Assembly (NCBI GenBank): GCA_002402105.1
Contig: NVVD01000015.1
Span: forward strand, 27,488 to 91,487
From: Candidatus Cloacimonadota bacterium
Lineage (GTDB): Bacteria > Muiribacteriota > UBA6191
DNA: 64,000 nucleotides
Reading direction: 5' to 3'
The notes beneath the pieces were generated by a model, which worked only from the letters and a program-made list of their open reading frames with translations, made no database searches and was not told the DNA's origin. A program made the position numbers and the translations under genes. Numbering within the stretch: position 1 is the stretch's first letter; each line of letters opens with the position of its first letter. Positions 60,928 to 64,000 of this stretch are shown here, in pieces.

Positions 60928-63900
60928 ATGACAACTAAAACTAGAGTTTTTTTACATTATTTACTTTATCTTTTTTTGAATGTTTGCCAAGCTTTATTTG
61001 TAGCTTGTATTGCAGAAATTTTAATTCTTTTTTTAATTTCATCTGTTTATTTAATTTCTTATCATTTTGCTAGTTTTAAAAATCTGTTTATAATTGCGCT
61101 GATTTTTTTTCAAATAATATTACTTGCATATATATTAATGAAGGTTTTTTGGCTTTCACAAATTACCTTTAAAAAATTTATTTTTCTATTTGAGACAGAG
61201 AATCAAGAACTTATTCAAAATAAGCTATCAGCATATTTATTTCCTGCTACAAGTAAAAAATCTCCTTTAGTCCAAGAATATAAAAAAAGACTAGAAAAAG
61301 ACCTTAAAAGTTCATTTCATAAAACAAACTTTGGTTTGTTGTTTCCTTTCAAATATTTACTTTTATTGATATTTATTTTTATAACTTCATTCAACTCTAA
61401 AATACAAATGAAAATCAAAGAAAGTAGGCAATGGGTAGTTCTTGGTTCTTTTTATAACCCTCTTACATCACAATTAAAATTTGAATTTACGAATGTAGAC
61501 AAGGCGTACTTGAAAAATGAGAGCATTCGATTAAATATAGCTATTAAGGGAGTACCTTTATTTCCGGTGCAATTAAAAGTTTTGGATATAAATGGTTTAT
61601 TAATAAAAGAAAAAATAGCCTCCAAATTTATACAAATTAATGAAAATAATTTTTTAGTTAACTTTGAATTAAAAGGTTTTTCAAATAAAGTTTTTTTACA
61701 ATGCTTTTCTGGTGTCGATCAATCTAAAAAAATTCTTTTGAATATAGTTGATTTTCCAAGAATCATTGAAAGTAAATATGAGTTAGAATATCCGAAATAT
61801 TTAAATAAAAAAAAGAAAGAGCTAGCTTATTTACCTAAAAAAATACTAATTGGTTCAAGGTTTTTTGAGGAAGTTTTTTTTAACAAAAAACTATCCAAAA
61901 TTGAAGTTTCACAAAATGACTTTAAAATTATAAAAAAAGAAAATCATTATAGATTAGACACACTGATTAAGACTAATTTAGATTACCAAATTTCTTTTCG
62001 TGATTTAGATGATGTCCTTTCAAAAAGTAGAAAAAGATTCATTGAAGTAAAACATGATGAGTTACCAAATATTAAAGTTTTAAACCCAGTTAGTCCAAAA
62101 AAAATAAAATCAGGTTTTTTGGAGTCATTACCGTTAAAAATAAAAATAACAGATGATTTTTTAATAGAAAAGGTTCAGGTTGAAATTACCTCCAGACAAA
62201 AATTTGAAATGACTTATATGTCTAGTCGTGAAGAAATAGATATAGATATAGAGTCATCAAATCAATTAATGATAGAAACTAACTTAGAAATAAGATCTAT
62301 TTATTTGCAAGAAGGAGATAGGGTCAAGTTTATTGTAAAAGCTTGGGATCAACTAAAGTCACGGGGCCCAGCTTATTCAATGACTGGCATATTGTATGTA
62401 CCTTATACGTTTGAGGAGTCTCAAGAGTCAGAAGAAAGTGCACAAGAAATAATGCAAGACTTAAAAGAAATAGCTCAAGAACAAAAAGTTCAAGAGACTA
62501 TGCTAAAAAAGTTATCGAATAAAAAGGATTCATATAAAAAAGTTTCCTTATCAGATCAAAAAAAGTTCAAAGATTTATTGAAAAAACAAAAACTTCTACA
62601 AGAAAAAGCGAAACAAATAGATAAAAAGATAGGTGAATCTCTTAAAAATGACCGTGATAAAAACCTTTTAGATGAGGCTACTTTACGAAAACTAGATCAA
62701 ATTAAAGATTTATATGAAGATTTAATGAAACAAATGGATAGAGACGTTTCAATGATGAATCAAATGAATAAATCGATGAAAGATGTTTCTCAAAAAAAAT
62801 TAAATAAAATGATGAAAAAGTTTGACTCTAAAAAATATTCAGAAGAGTTAGATCGTACCTTGTCAGCTTTAAAAAAAGTTCAGGCAAAAAGAAAACTTCA
62901 AACAAACTTAAAAAAAATAGAACAACTTCAAAAAGAACATAATACTCTTCAAAAATCACTCGAAAAAAACAAAGAAAATAATTTAAAAGCTTCAAAAGAA
63001 TTACAAAAAAAATGGGAAGAGATTAAAAAATCTTTGAAAGAATTACAAAAAAATAAATCCTTAGATCAGTCTTTAAAAGATGAATTACAAAATAAATCTA
63101 AGATGATGGATCAACTTTCAAAAGAATATAAAAAAATGGAAGATCAATTAAGTAAAAGAGAAAGTAGTAAAGCAAAAGAAAATAATAAAAAAATAGCAAA
63201 ATCTCTTGAGAAGATGAAACAAGATTTAAAAAAATCAATAAAAAAGTCTCAAAAAGAGGTAATGAAAGTAAATTTAGAACAATTAGATAAGTTTTTAAAA
63301 GAATCAAACTCTCAAAGTAAATTTTTATTATCTATAAAAAGACAAATATCTTTTTATAAGGGGTTACAAAGAAAAAGATATGCAGCTCAAGAGTTCTCCT
63401 TTTTACGTTCAAGCGCTCTACATTTACAAAAACAAATGGCAAAAGAATACAAAGAAAATCTATCTTTTAGTAAAACATGTATTACTATTTCTAAACTACT
63501 TCAAGAACAAATAATAAAAGCAGTAAAAGATTATGAGTCAGATACTCCTCCAAGAAATGCTAAACCAATATATGATGCATATGCTACTAATAACCAACAG
63601 AGTTTATTGCTTTTAAATTTAAAAGAGCAACTACAAAAACAAAAGCAGCAATCTCAAATGCAGCAATTTATGGACTCTTTAGAAAAGCTTTCTGATGATC
63701 AAAGAGACTTAAATCAAAAGGCTCAAAAAATGGGCGAGTCTATGAGTCAAAGAAGTCAATATGAACAGGAGCAACTTCAAGAACAAATGGCTTTTCAACA
63801 AGAGTTAATTAGAAAATCAACAGATCGTTTATATGAGTCTTATCAAAATAAATTAAAAATGGCTAAAAAACTTAAATCAATTTCAAAAGAAATGAAAGAT

Positions 63901-64000
63901 GTTGAGGATGGGATTAGAAAGAGCGATTTAGAAAAGGGCTCAAAAACAAGAAAAAAACAAAATAAAATAGAATACAAATTGCTTGAAATGCAAAACGCTA
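60928..64000 (+). CDS. DUF4175-like membrane protein with long coiled coil, 3' end outside the window
   Basis: The frame is open from the ATG at 60928 to the last base (more than 1,020 residues), so the gene continues beyond the window. The N-terminus has two close hydrophobic helices (AEILILFLISSVYLISYHF, IALIFFQIILLAYILMKVFW) and a third near base 61350. From 61430 to about 62400 is a beta-rich region, and after that a Lys/Gln-rich coiled coil (LRKLDQIKDLYEDLMKQMDR and many similar). This is the layout of DUF4175 proteins, which in other bacteria lie near MoxR/DUF58/VWA genes of unknown envelope function. The coding track has only an opposite-strand shadow here. Family assignment is tentative. 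Confidence 0.75.
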   Translation, partial: MTTKTRVFLHYLLYLFLNVCQALFVACIAEILILFLISSVYLISYHFASFKNLFIIALIFFQIILLAYILMKVFWLSQITFKKFIFLFETENQELIQNKLSAYLFPATSKKSPLVQEYKKRLEKDLKSSFHKTNFGLLFPFKYLLLLIFIFITSFNSKIQMKIKESRQWVVLGSFYNPLTSQLKFEFTNVDKAYLKNESIRLNIAIKGVPLFPVQLKVLDINGLLIKEKIASKFIQINENNFLVNFELKGFSNKVFLQCFSGVDQSKKILLNIVDFPRIIESKYELEYPKYLNKKKKELAYLPKKILIGSRFFEEVFFNKKLSKIEVSQNDFKIIKKENHYRLDTLIKTNLDYQISFRDLDDVLSKSRKRFIEVKHDELPNIKVLNPVSPKKIKSGFLESLPLKIKITDDFLIEKVQVEITSRQKFEMTYMSSREEIDIDIESSNQLMIETNLEIRSIYLQEGDRVKFIVKAWDQLKSRGPAYSMTGILYVPYTFEESQESEESAQEIMQDLKEIAQEQKVQETMLKKLSNKKDSYKKVSLSDQKKFKDLLKKQKLLQEKAKQIDKKIGESLKNDRDKNLLDEATLRKLDQIKDLYEDLMKQMDRDVSMMNQMNKSMKDVSQKKLNKMMKKFDSKKYSEELDRTLSALKKVQAKRKLQTNLKKIEQLQKEHNTLQKSLEKNKENNLKASKELQKKWEEIKKSLKELQKNKSLDQSLKDELQNKSKMMDQLSKEYKKMEDQLSKRESSKAKENNKKIAKSLEKMKQDLKKSIKKSQKEVMKVNLEQLDKFLKESNSQSKFLLSIKRQISFYKGLQRKRYAAQEFSFLRSSALHLQKQMAKEYKENLSFSKTCITISKLLQEQIIKAVKDYESDTPPRNAKPIYDAYATNNQQSLLLLNLKEQLQKQKQQSQMQQFMDSLEKLSDDQRDLNQKAQKMGESMSQRSQYEQEQLQEQMAFQQELIRKSTDRLYESYQNKLKMAKKLKSISKEMKDVEDGIRKSDLEKGSKTRKKQNKIEYKLLEMQNA

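Noticed and set aside
63098..63307. A 69-residue hydrophobic minus-strand frame
   Set aside because: It is the antisense of a Lys/Glu/Gln-rich coiled coil, which always reads as Leu/Phe-rich on the other strand.
1..64000. CRISPR arrays, transposases, integrases, phage genes, toxin-antitoxin pairs, rRNA and tRNA
   Set aside because: I looked for direct repeats, DDE or tyrosine recombinase motifs, and tRNA and rRNA signatures and saw none that I can support. Short divergent elements could still be missed without a profile search.

Overview
The window is AT-rich throughout (roughly 30% G+C by eye) and comes from a Gram-negative bacterium. Signs of a double membrane are an OstA/LptD-like outer-membrane assembly protein (36093-38063), two further predicted outer-membrane barrels and many short signal peptides. 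FliG, a pseudopilin cluster with a sigma-54 regulator, a PilT-type ATPase and futalosine-pathway MqnA point to a motile, pilus-bearing, menaquinone-using organism. Unusual domain fusions and abundant HEAT and TPR repeat proteins suggest a poorly sampled lineage; I cannot name the phylum from the sequence. No rRNA, tRNA, CRISPR array, insertion sequence or phage gene was recognised.

Layout. 1-2362: 3' part of a membrane-anchored TPR protein. 2506-4765: rpiB-upp-metK operon closed by a strong terminator. 4978-6130: two exported proteins. 6140-9555: a structured RNA with its own promoter, then a compact microcompartment operon (BMC-H, BMC-P, CoA-acylating aldehyde dehydrogenase with a probable encapsulation helix, an RpiB-like protein without the catalytic Cys, a second BMC-P) followed by a Nudix hydrolase. 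9617-14430: metallo-hydrolase, STAS protein, secG and unknown exported proteins. 14458-17172: HEAT-PilT fusion. 17389-20642: mqnA, a glycosyltransferase with no ordinary start codon, and an HtrA protease. 20646-26657 (minus strand): hybrid histidine kinase, a B12-binding protein lacking its radical SAM core, a glycosyltransferase, a cNMP-binding protein and a K+ channel. 26859-30468: FecR-type protein, barrel and a membrane protein.

30472-30596 (minus strand) is an SRP RNA gene with a clear promoter. 31965-35907: dnaN, a HEAT-Apt fusion and another HEAT protein. 36093-40356: LptD-like, fliG, infA, tilS. 40362-50190: a sensor with TPR-like, degenerate kinase-like and histidine-kinase ATPase regions, an NtrC-type activator, a near-consensus sigma-54 promoter and five pseudopilin-type genes. 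50177-54184 (minus strand): TPR protein, O-antigen-ligase-like protein and a radical SAM-glycosyltransferase fusion, possibly a surface or pilin glycosylation set. 54312-64000: HEAT-like protein, CheX-like protein, trxB, SDR, receiver-like protein, an HPt gene interrupted by an in-frame stop, mtaB and the 5' part of a DUF4175-like coiled-coil protein.

The best candidates for something undescribed are the minimal microcompartment operon with its structured leader RNA and Cys-less RpiB-like protein; the HEAT fusions to PilT and to Apt; and the paired oddities in the B12/radical SAM family, one lacking its core and one fused to a glycosyltransferase.
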